Positions 56,623-64,000 of a DNA stretch of 64,000 nt are shown here, piece by piece. The position numbers and the translations under genes were made by a program. Each line of letters begins with the position of its first letter. Within the stretch, counting starts at the first letter, position 1. The stretch spans positions 1 through 64,000 of the forward strand of contig JADJOV010000001.1 in assembly GCA_016713585.1 (NCBI GenBank). Direction: 5' to 3'. Under the pieces are notes generated by a model. The model was given only the letters and a program-made list of their open reading frames with translations. It ran no database searches and had not been told where the DNA came from. Source of the stretch: Bdellovibrionales bacterium (GTDB lineage Bacteria > Bdellovibrionota > Bdellovibrionia > Bdellovibrionales > Bdellovibrionaceae).

Positions 56623-59426
56623 TGACGATCCACATAGGCTTGCAAGTATTTACCCGTGAGACTCTCTTTACATTTCATAATTTCATTTGGAGTGCCACTG
56701 ATGACCAATTTTCCACCATGAATTCCGGCCTCAGGACCAAGATCAATAACGTAATCTGAGTTAAGGATCACGTCCAAATTGTGTTCAACGACAATCACAC
56801 TTCCTCCGGTTTCAATCAGTTTGTGTAAGACCTTCATCAAGAGATCAACTTCTCTAAAGTGTAATCCAGTTGTGGGCTCATCAAGAATATATAAAGTATT
56901 TTTTTGTTGAATTTGGGCGAACTCTTTTGCAATTTTCAGACGTTGAGACTCTCCACCACTTAAACTATTAGCTGGCTGACCAATTTGCAAATAATCGAGC
57001 CCGACTTCTTTGAGGATGCTGAGAGGCTTTCTGACGTTTGGATGAGCGACAAAAAAATCCATAGCCTCTTTGACTGTCATTGCAAGGATTTGCGAGATAT
57101 TTTTTCCATGAAGCTGAATTTCTAGAATTTCATTTCGGTATTTTTTTCCGTCGCAGACATCGCAGGGAATCACGACATTATCCATAAACTGCATGTCAAT
57201 TTCCTCGACGCCAGTTCCACGACAGGACGGACATCGACCACCATCTACGTTGAGGCTAAAAGTACCTGGAGTGTATCCACGTGACTTTGCTTCAGGGGTT
57301 GCGGCTAGAATATTTCTGACGGCATCAAAGGCCTTAAGGTAAGTCATAGGTGAACTTCGGGCGGACTTTCAATCGGCGACTGATCAATCAAGAGGACATT
57401 TTTAATATTTTCTACCCCTTCGATTTTCTTGAATTCTCGGGAAGGTAAATACTCCAATTCAAGTGCCCGCGCTAATGTCGGATACAGAGTTTTAGTCACC
57501 AAAGTCGATTTGCCAGAACCGCTGACTCCTGTGACAACGACCAATCGATTGAGGGGAAAAATCACGTCAAGATTTTTTAAGTTGTGACCACTGGCCCCAG
57601 TAATCTCAATTTTATATTTATAATTATCAAGCTCGACGGGGCGAACTGGTCGGGGCGTGGACTTTTTCTTCGGTCTCAGATAAGGAGCCGTCACCGAGGT
57701 TGGACAGTTATATAATCCCGAGGTCGGTCCAGAGTAAACGACCTGACCACCGAGGGAGCCCGAACCGGGTCCCATTTCAATGATATTTTCGCTACTTTGA
57801 ATGACATCTTGATCGTGTTCCACAATGACTAAGGTGTTACCTAAATTCTTTATGTCTTTGAGTATAGAAATCAGTCGATCATTATCTCGAGGATGGAGAC
57901 CGACGGTGGGCTCATCTAAGACGTAAAGGGCCTGGGAAAGACCCATTCCGAGCTGATTTGCCAAAGCCAACCTTTGATACTCACCGCCAGAAAGTGTTCT
58001 CGTCTCGCGACTCATCGAAAGGTAATTGACCCCGACTCGCATCAAAAAATTCAGTCTTGTTTTGAGTTGTTTAAATATTTCGCCAGCGACGGACATTTGA
58101 AAATCAGAAAGCTTTAGTTTGGCAAAGAATTTCTCTAAATCTTCTATGGTCAGAGAAGAAAGGTCGTTGATGCTCTTGCCTGCGATTGTGATAAACTGTA
58201 CTTCAGGTCTCAGACGATGGCCCTTGCATGTTGGGCAGACTGAGGGGCTTCGAAATCTGGAAATAAAAACGCGAACATGCATTTTATATTTAATCTGTTC
58301 AAGGTATTCGAAGAGTCCCACGACACCAAAAAAATCTTTGCCACCATTCCAAATTAAGTCTTGATGATTCTTTGGGAGGTCGACCCAGGGTTTTTTAACA
58401 TCAATTTTTTGTTTGCGACAGAAGGCCAACAATTGTTTTCTCTCATGAGCCGCACTAGGCATGCTAAATGGATGAAGGGCTCCGAGATCGAGGGATTTCG
58501 TCGGATCGGGTATAACCTTTGCTTTGTCTAGTATAAGTAGGTTCCCGAAACCTTTACATGTTGGGCAGGCTCCAATGGGGCTATTGAAACTAAAAAGCTT
58601 CGAAGAAATCGTGGGCGGCGTGTATTCACAAATTGGGCAAGAGGCCTGCTCGCTGACTTTTAGACGCTGCCCCTCGGTTGTGAGGATAACTGCTTTTCTG
58701 ACAGTCAGTCGGGTGTTGTATTTAACACTGGCCTCATAGGCCTGAGTGAGAGAGTCCGCTAAACGACCTCGTTCTTCCTCACTAAAGGCGAGACGATCTA
58801 TCACTAAGAAAAATGATTCCTTCGGGAGGCCTTTTTTTAAAGCTGCAGGTTTATTGATTTCTACGAATTCACCTTGGCCCGCTGGTTTGTAGATCCGCAA
58901 AAAACCGTCTTGCAACAACAGAGAGTGAAGTTTTTTTCCCTGAAGAATTCGATCGTCGGCTTTGATCTCAACCAAGACATATCCGCGTTGTCCAGAAAAG
59001 GATTTTATCGCCTTGGCAGTCGCTTCAGTGACGCTTTCCTTTTCTGCTAAAACGCCATGGGTGGGACAATGAGGTTGGCCAATTTTTTCGTATAAGAGTC
59101 GCAAATAGTCGATAACCTCTGTCGTCGTCCCAACAGTGGAGCGGCTGTTTTTAACCGTGTTTTTTTGTTCAATGGCAATAGCAGGGGGGGATATTGTTGA
59201 TTCCTTCAATATCAGGTTTTGGGGCTTTATTTAGAAACTGGCGAGCATAATTAGACATGCTCTCAATAAAACGGCGCTGCCCCTCAGCGAACAAAGTCTC
59301 AAAGGCAAGAGAACTTTTGCCAGATCCAGAAGGTCCGCAAATAACGGTGAAGCTTCCAACTGGAATTTTCACTTCAATGTTTTTGAGGTTATTTTGTTTC
59401 ACCCCCCAGAGGTGAATTTCTTTCAT
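56619..59426 (-). CDS. uvrA: Excinuclease ABC subunit A (two frameshifts)
   Basis: Damage-recognising ATPase of nucleotide excision repair, about 935 residues. N-terminal Walker A: TVICGPSGSGKSSLAFETLF, AEGQRRFIESMSNYARQFL. A C7 run (plus-strand G7) near 59187 has one base too many before SPAIAIEQKNTVKNSRSTV-like PPAIAIEQKNTVKNSRSTV. Signature 1 SRETRTLSGGEYQRLALANQ, second Walker A VVVTGVSGSGKSTLVTKTLY, then a shift near 57355 before MTYLKAFDAVRNILAAT, zinc finger GGRCPSCRGTGVEEIDMQFM, CDVCDG, and signature 2 ANSLSGGESQRLKIAKEFAQ. A gene of the PBP1A, uvrA, msbA run on the minus strand. Confidence 0.94.
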
Positions 59427-59521
59427 TCGAAAGGTATAGCTTTGAGAATAAGCAAAGTCATTAAGCGCAGCGCGTCTATCTAATCCTCAAAGCCTTCGAG
59501 ACGTGCGCCTCAGGACACTTT

Positions 59522-62290
59522 CTATTCAGAGAGATCTCGCTTCAAGAACTCAGTCGCTTCCTCGCTTTGATTTGATGAGCTGGTTGGCTCGGTGCCCTCA
59601 ATATAGGCCTGTCGTATTGTGTTTTTAGAGGAGGCTGAGGCAAGCTTTCCGGTTAGGCTATCAATATTAGCAAAAACGATTCCCTCAGGAGTTGGAATCG
59701 TCAGCTGCGGAAGTTCTTGGTGGGCTATCTTCATAAAGTCGAGCCAAATTGGAAGCGCTGCTCGGCCCCCAACTTCACCACGACCCAAGCTCTTTTCCTT
59801 ATCGAAACCAACCCAAACTCCCGTTGCCATTTGAGCAGTATAGCCCAAAAACCAAGCGTCGACATAGTTATTGGTGGTTCCAGTTTTCCCGGCAACCTCA
59901 CGTCCCAGAGATCTCGCTCGGCCCCCGGTTCCCCCCGGATCCTCGACAACTCCCTTCAATAGAGTCGTCATCACGTAGGCTGTTTGTGGTCTCATCAATT
60001 GCTCTGGATCTTCAAAGAAAATATACTTATCGACCTTCTCTTTTTTTGGATCTATTTTCGCGACCTCAGGAGGAGGCGCGGCGGTTTCTGTTGGATGTTC
60101 GGGTGGCTTGAGGGATTCCAAATAGGCCTTTCGACGCTCCTCGAAGGCCAACTCGGTTGCTCTTGTTTGTTCAAGAAAGCGATCGTCAAGGCTCAAATTT
60201 TCCAAAAGAATCTTTCCACTTTTATCGACAACTTTTCGAATCAAAAGAGGACGAATTCGTTTTCCCAGTCTTCCGAATTGAGAAAATATTTTGGTCATTT
60301 CATAAAGACTCAAGCTGCTTGAGCCAAGCACGAGTGAGAAATCCATATTGAGAGGACTGAACACTCCAAGTCTGCGGGCATATTCCACTGGCCAATTCAC
60401 ACCAAGGTCTTCGACGACCTTTACGGCGGGAATATTTAAAGAGGCCACAAGAGCGTTTCGAAAAATGATCTCGCCGCCGAACCCCCTTCCGTGGTTACTC
60501 GGTTTCCAAGATTTTGTGTCGCCATCTTGACCTTCCTCATCCTCTTTCAAATTATTTTTGTTGTTTGCCTCTTCAAAAACAACCGGGGCATCCATAATCG
60601 TTGTTGATGGGGTGAAGCCTTTGTCTAGAGCCGAAGCATAAACGATGGACTTGAAGGCAGAACCCGTTTGGCGGAAGGCCTGAAAGGCGCGGATCAATTT
60701 ATTTCTAGAAAAACTATAACCTCCAACGAGGGCTACGATATCCTGAGTTTGTTGATCGAAAGAAAGTAGGGCGGCCTCAGCCAAAGGCTCTTGATCGAGC
60801 TCCAAGTGTAAATACCCCGCCAAATCGGGGCCAAGGACGCTCTTTGAAGGTTTGCCTTTGACGGGTTTTGCGGCAGCCGGGTCCTTTGAAAAGCTTGGTT
60901 TTTCACCCACAATTCGCACGTGGATGACGTCGCCCACCTTGAGCGCTTGAGAGGGTTTTGATATTTGATCCAGATCAAATCGCTTCTCAGGGTTTGGTGT
61001 TCGAGCCCAGCGAATGGACTCAAAATCGATTACACCTTGGGTTTCTGGCAGACTGACGTAAACCAAACCAATTTGGTCATCTACTTGGGTGACAACCCCT
61101 TCATAGGTTTCACGTAACTTTAGATAACTAGGCAGATTTGAAGTTTTCGGCTTAGCCTTTTGAACAACGGGAGTCTTAGCTAGCTCGATTTCTGCAAAGT
61201 TTCCATCTGGATTTATCGTTCGCTCAGGCGTGGTTTCCAAAACCAACTTGCGTCGATACTTTGTAAAGTATTCTTCAATCTGTTTCTGATCAGTTATCGT
61301 TCGCAGCGGTCCGCGAAATCCTTGGCGCTTGTCGAGATCTTTTAACCCCTTGACGACCGCATCCTGAGCGGCTTTTTGCTTTTCAGCATCTAGACTTGCA
61401 TAAATGCGAATTCCTTTTTTTAGAACGGCCTCTTCGCCCAATTTTTGTACTAATAGTTGCCTAATAGTTTCTAAATAGTGAGGAGCGACTGTTTCATAGC
61501 TCTCGCGAACATAAACCTTAACTTGTTGTTGAATGGCAGCTTCAGCTTCCTCTTTAGGAATAAAACCCACTTCTGCCATCCGTCTGAGGACATAAACCTG
61601 CCGTTCTTTTGCTCGCACAGGATTGACCACTGGCGAATTTTCCGTTGGCGCCTTAGGAAGCCCTGCCAAGATCGCCATTTCACCCAGATTCAACTGCCCG
61701 GTCGGCTTGCGAAAATAGGTTTGGGCAGCGTTCTCAATGCCATAGGCCGAATTGCCGAAATAAATCTGATTTAAATACAGATACAAAATATCTTCTTTAG
61801 AAAGATTCTTTTCAAGTTCGAAGGCCAGCAAGGCTTCGCGAAGCTTTCGCAATAGTTTTTTCTCATCTGAGAGGAAAAAAGTTTTCGCCACCTGTTGCGT
61901 GATAGTTGACCCACCCTGCACGGTGTGGCCAGCCTTCATATTGGCAATAAAAGCCCGCAAGATGGCCTGATAGTTTAGTCCACCATGATGAAAAAACTGA
62001 TCGTCCTCGGCTGCCAAAAAAGCATTTATCAAGTTTTTTGGAATTTTCTCATAGGGAATAAGTGTTCGTCGCTCTAGAAAGAACTCACCAACTTTCTTAT
62101 CGTTCCGATCAAAAACTTGGCTGACTAGAAGAGGTTCGTAATCCTTGACGTTGATAATCTGGGGAAGGTTTGCACTCACGCTGCGAAAAATAATATACAC
62201 ACTCGCCAGTGTAATCACACAGAGCGCACCTAAAAAGATAGACAACTTCACGACCCACGACTTCGACACAAGGCCTCCCACCAAAATCAC
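59522..62290 (-). CDS. mrcA: Penicillin-binding protein 1A (bifunctional)
   Basis: Polymerises and cross-links peptidoglycan. One membrane anchor (VVKLSIFLGALCVITLASVY) precedes the GT51 transglycosylase: FLAAEDDQFFHHGGLNYQAI with the catalytic Glu, GGSTITQQVAKTFFLSDEKK, LYLNQIYFGNSAYGIENAAQ. The transpeptidase has the S-x-x-K motif RQTGSAFKSIVYASALDKGF, S-x-N (ASLNIPA), and KTG in VAGKTGTTNNYVDAWFLGYT. An OB-like insert of about 110 residues lies between the two enzymatic domains, as in class A1 proteins, and 922 residues is long but normal. Intact over 2.8 kb, unlike its neighbours. Confidence 0.95.
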   Translation of the reverse strand: MILVGGLVSKSWVVKLSIFLGALCVITLASVYIIFRSVSANLPQIINVKDYEPLLVSQVFDRNDKKVGEFFLERRTLIPYEKIPKNLINAFLAAEDDQFFHHGGLNYQAILRAFIANMKAGHTVQGGSTITQQVAKTFFLSDEKKLLRKLREALLAFELEKNLSKEDILYLYLNQIYFGNSAYGIENAAQTYFRKPTGQLNLGEMAILAGLPKAPTENSPVVNPVRAKERQVYVLRRMAEVGFIPKEEAEAAIQQQVKVYVRESYETVAPHYLETIRQLLVQKLGEEAVLKKGIRIYASLDAEKQKAAQDAVVKGLKDLDKRQGFRGPLRTITDQKQIEEYFTKYRRKLVLETTPERTINPDGNFAEIELAKTPVVQKAKPKTSNLPSYLKLRETYEGVVTQVDDQIGLVYVSLPETQGVIDFESIRWARTPNPEKRFDLDQISKPSQALKVGDVIHVRIVGEKPSFSKDPAAAKPVKGKPSKSVLGPDLAGYLHLELDQEPLAEAALLSFDQQTQDIVALVGGYSFSRNKLIRAFQAFRQTGSAFKSIVYASALDKGFTPSTTIMDAPVVFEEANNKNNLKEDEEGQDGDTKSWKPSNHGRGFGGEIIFRNALVASLNIPAVKVVEDLGVNWPVEYARRLGVFSPLNMDFSLVLGSSSLSLYEMTKIFSQFGRLGKRIRPLLIRKVVDKSGKILLENLSLDDRFLEQTRATELAFEERRKAYLESLKPPEHPTETAAPPPEVAKIDPKKEKVDKYIFFEDPEQLMRPQTAYVMTTLLKGVVEDPGGTGGRARSLGREVAGKTGTTNNYVDAWFLGYTAQMATGVWVGFDKEKSLGRGEVGGRAALPIWLDFMKIAHQELPQLTIPTPEGIVFANIDSLTGKLASASSKNTIRQAYIEGTEPTSSSNQSEEATEFLKRDLSE

Positions 62291-62399
62291 CCGAAAAACA
62301 GCCTCTGAGGATACCAGGTGGATGGGTGGCGGTCACTATCGACTTACAGTGCTGTCAGCTCACCCTCCCCCAACCCAGCCTTTGGTTTGGGTGTGTTTA

Positions 62400-63230
62400 T
62401 CAGGAGCTATCACTGCTTAGGCCTTCAGAGATGCTGTTGGCTTGCTCGAAGAGTGCGTCAATGTCAGTACTCTTGCCACAGTACGGAGATCTTTCGTAAA
62501 TCAGGTCACCTCTAGGAGGCGTGCCTTTGGGTGGATCTGGAAAGCGTACTCCGTCGTTATCGTATAGATCCACATAACCTCTTAACGGACAACAGACGGA
62601 ATTGAATTCTTGAAGTCTACCTACCGCCCCATGATAGTCCGTAAAGTTGTCTGCAATTGTAGTGTCTTTTTTGCTCCCATAGGTCTGGGGCTTTTTACTT
62701 CCCATACTATTTAGACGGGTCTTCTTTTCGCGTTGTCGCTTCTGTTCTAAAGTGATTTCTTTCTTTATGTTTTCCTCGGTCTTTGTTTTTGAATCAAGAG
62801 CATCATAGGCCTCCTTCTGCAAGCGGGCCTCGAAATCCAGAAGTTCACTTGCTAAATCCGCTTTCCGATCCTTTAACTCGTCTGCGTGCGCTTTCAGATT
62901 ATGAATTAGCAGAGCGGAGGCCTCCTGAAGCTGAACGATTGTGTCATTCTTGCTGTTGAGAGCATCTACCTTATGGGCAATTGCTCTTTGGGCAGCCTCA
63001 AGATTGTCTTTACGTTGTTGCGTAAGTTGGGCCTTACAGTCCTCATACCATGCAGTAAGAGCATTTTTCTTAGAGGATCCATGACTTATCGCGGCTCCTC
63101 GACCTGAGTAAGTAACGCCACCTGCGGAGTAGTAGTGTTCCTTCTTAAAAGACCGTGTCTTGCTGTTACATTCAATATGAATTGCATTGTCGCTCAAGCT
63201 CATCATTTTCAAACGATTTGAAGCGTACAT
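62400..63230 (-). CDS. Coiled-coil protein, unknown function
   Basis: Begins MYASNRLKMMSLSDNAIHIE, then a central helical stretch with long heptads (KDNLEAAQRAIAHKVDALNS, LIHNLKAHADELKDRKADLA, EENIKKEITLEQKRQREKKT), and a Cys/Pro-rich end (SVCCPLRGYVDLYDNDGVRF, SPYCGKSTDIDALFEQANSI). It starts five bases after the stop of the next gene upstream and has no signal peptide of its own. It may therefore be the C-terminal half of that protein, split by a frameshift, or a partner in an operon. Confidence 0.55.
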   Translation of the reverse strand: MYASNRLKMMSLSDNAIHIECNSKTRSFKKEHYYSAGGVTYSGRGAAISHGSSKKNALTAWYEDCKAQLTQQRKDNLEAAQRAIAHKVDALNSKNDTIVQLQEASALLIHNLKAHADELKDRKADLASELLDFEARLQKEAYDALDSKTKTEENIKKEITLEQKRQREKKTRLNSMGSKKPQTYGSKKDTTIADNFTDYHGAVGRLQEFNSVCCPLRGYVDLYDNDGVRFPDPPKGTPPRGDLIYERSPYCGKSTDIDALFEQANSISEGLSSDSS

Positions 63231-63235
63231 ATTGG

Positions 63236-63999
63236 CTATCTCTTCCCTAAGCGCTTTTGTTCATCAACAACGGATCGTATATTCAGGTTCAATTTATTCT
63301 GCTGTTCTAAGTTCTTGATCCCCTTTTCGCATTTGGGCATCCAGCTCTCTCCCTTTTCTTTGGTTTCCTTTTTCTCTGCTGGGAGCTTTTTATTAAGCTC
63401 CTGTATCAAGGCTTTGTATTTGTCCTCATTTTCGACAATGTCCTTGTTGAGTTTAAGAAGATTCTTCTCTGACTCTTCAATTTCCTTTTCCAGCTTTGCC
63501 TTGTCTGTCTCCCATTGGGCAGGGGAAAGGTCACATTTAGTGCTTTCTAGGGTAGATCCAAAATCAGGTCCTGCCCAGGCAGAGAGAAGTTCACTTACAA
63601 CATAGCTGCCGCCGGTAGCACTGTCGTTACAGCGTTTCATATCAGCAAGGCACTTGCCCTTACATTTAGCCATGGATTCGTCCAGTGCTTTGCGATCAGC
63701 ATCACACTTGTTTCTAGTGTTCAAAAAGTTGGTTTGCCTATTCGCGTCCTGAGTACGAAGTGCCTCGCGGCGAGTCCTTGCTACATTTTCCTCAGGAGTC
63801 ACAGTCACAACGTTACCCTCTGCATCAACAACATAAGCTTGCGATCGCGGTTGGGGCAGAGGGGGTGTCTTGTTTGCGTTTTGGCCTCTTCTCGTGCGCC
63901 CACTTGCGATTGAGCCCCCGCCCGAGGTTGCTGCATTTGTTTTGTTGTCTTCCCCCCACGCCAAGTCCCCAGTGCCGACCCCAACCCACACGCCAGCAC
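63236..63999 (-). CDS. Coiled-coil Cys protein, 5' end outside window
   Basis: The visible part starts within the gene. A Gly/Ser/Arg-rich, probably disordered region (ATSGGGSIASGRTRRGQNAN) with Pro (KTPPLPQPRSQ) is followed by paired cysteines (NKCDADRKALDESMAKCKGK, CLADMKRCNDS) and a long charged coiled coil (KAKLEKEIEESEKNLLKLNK, IVENEDKYKALIQELNKKLP). The cysteines and the location next to PBP1A suggest an exported envelope protein. No family is recognised. Confidence 0.6.
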   Translation of the reverse strand, partial: AGVWVGVGTGDLAWGEDNKTNAATSGGGSIASGRTRRGQNANKTPPLPQPRSQAYVVDAEGNVVTVTPEENVARTRREALRTQDANRQTNFLNTRNKCDADRKALDESMAKCKGKCLADMKRCNDSATGGSYVVSELLSAWAGPDFGSTLESTKCDLSPAQWETDKAKLEKEIEESEKNLLKLNKDIVENEDKYKALIQELNKKLPAEKKETKEKGESWMPKCEKGIKNLEQQNKLNLNIRSVVDEQKRLGKR

Positions 64000-64000
64000 C

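Noticed and set aside
1..64000. CRISPR array, prophage or rRNA operon
   Set aside because: No regularly spaced identical repeats, no cas or phage structural genes, and no rRNA sequence seen. Short tandem repeats at 27882-27926 have only three units without spacers.

Overview
The window looks like chromosomal DNA from a Bdellovibrionota-type (Bdellovibrio/Oligoflexia-like) Gram-negative bacterium. This is inferred from families rather than from any marker rRNA. It carries three relatives of the TIGR02147/DUF4423 regulator family, a lipoprotein with an FQNCG lipobox, a CFVATAVYGD-box protein, a large Tad-like protein, many secreted beta-barrel or Cys-rich hypotheticals, and an AmgK/MurU-type cell-wall recycling pair. 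Base composition is moderate, and coding is dense from about 31 kb onward.

Layout. 1-0.7 kb: 3' end of serS and a tRNA-Ser. 0.9-20 kb: an accessory region with decayed IS1380, ISL3, IS6, IS91-like and IS21 pieces. Between them lie a HAD/GNAT/GrpB-L,D-transpeptidase operon, several secreted hypotheticals, a 531-bp inverted-repeat element, two TIGR02147 loci, an ATPase behind palindromic repeats, and a hybrid histidine kinase with an in-frame stop. 19-26.6 kb: YdeI-like protein, VOC protein, truncated GyrI-like and LysR genes facing each other at a breakpoint, an outer-membrane protein, an archaeal-type AspRS, a short ThrRS without editing domain, and an AraC/GyrI regulator. 26.6-30.5 kb: a second palindrome-preceded ATPase, then an intact TIGR02147 regulator paired with a secreted ankyrin protein. 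30.5-64 kb: mostly housekeeping and envelope genes. These are an FAD protein, CFI-box protein, galU/unknown/priA, lipoprotein, OM protein, TonB, a secreted protein/nagZ/glycerophosphodiesterase operon, Tad-like protein, two Gly-rich secreted proteins, a GAF-AAA-like gene/amgK/murU, a sigma-54 activator, PBP1A/uvrA/msbA, and two coiled-coil proteins.

How the genes work together. The 40-62 kb part is about envelope building and recycling: PBP1A polymerises peptidoglycan, NagZ trims muropeptides, AmgK and MurU re-activate amino sugars, GalU makes UDP-glucose, TonB energises the outer membrane, and the MsbA-like transporter exports lipid. The left part is a patchwork of mobile-element relics and small adaptive genes.

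A caution applies throughout. At least fifteen genes, including essential ones (serS, priA, probably uvrA and msbA), are split by single-base indels, often at homopolymers, and the tRNA also lacks a base in an A run. Sequencing or assembly error is the simplest reading, so most broken genes are given here as one locus each. A few in-frame nonsense codons and truncations look like true decay.
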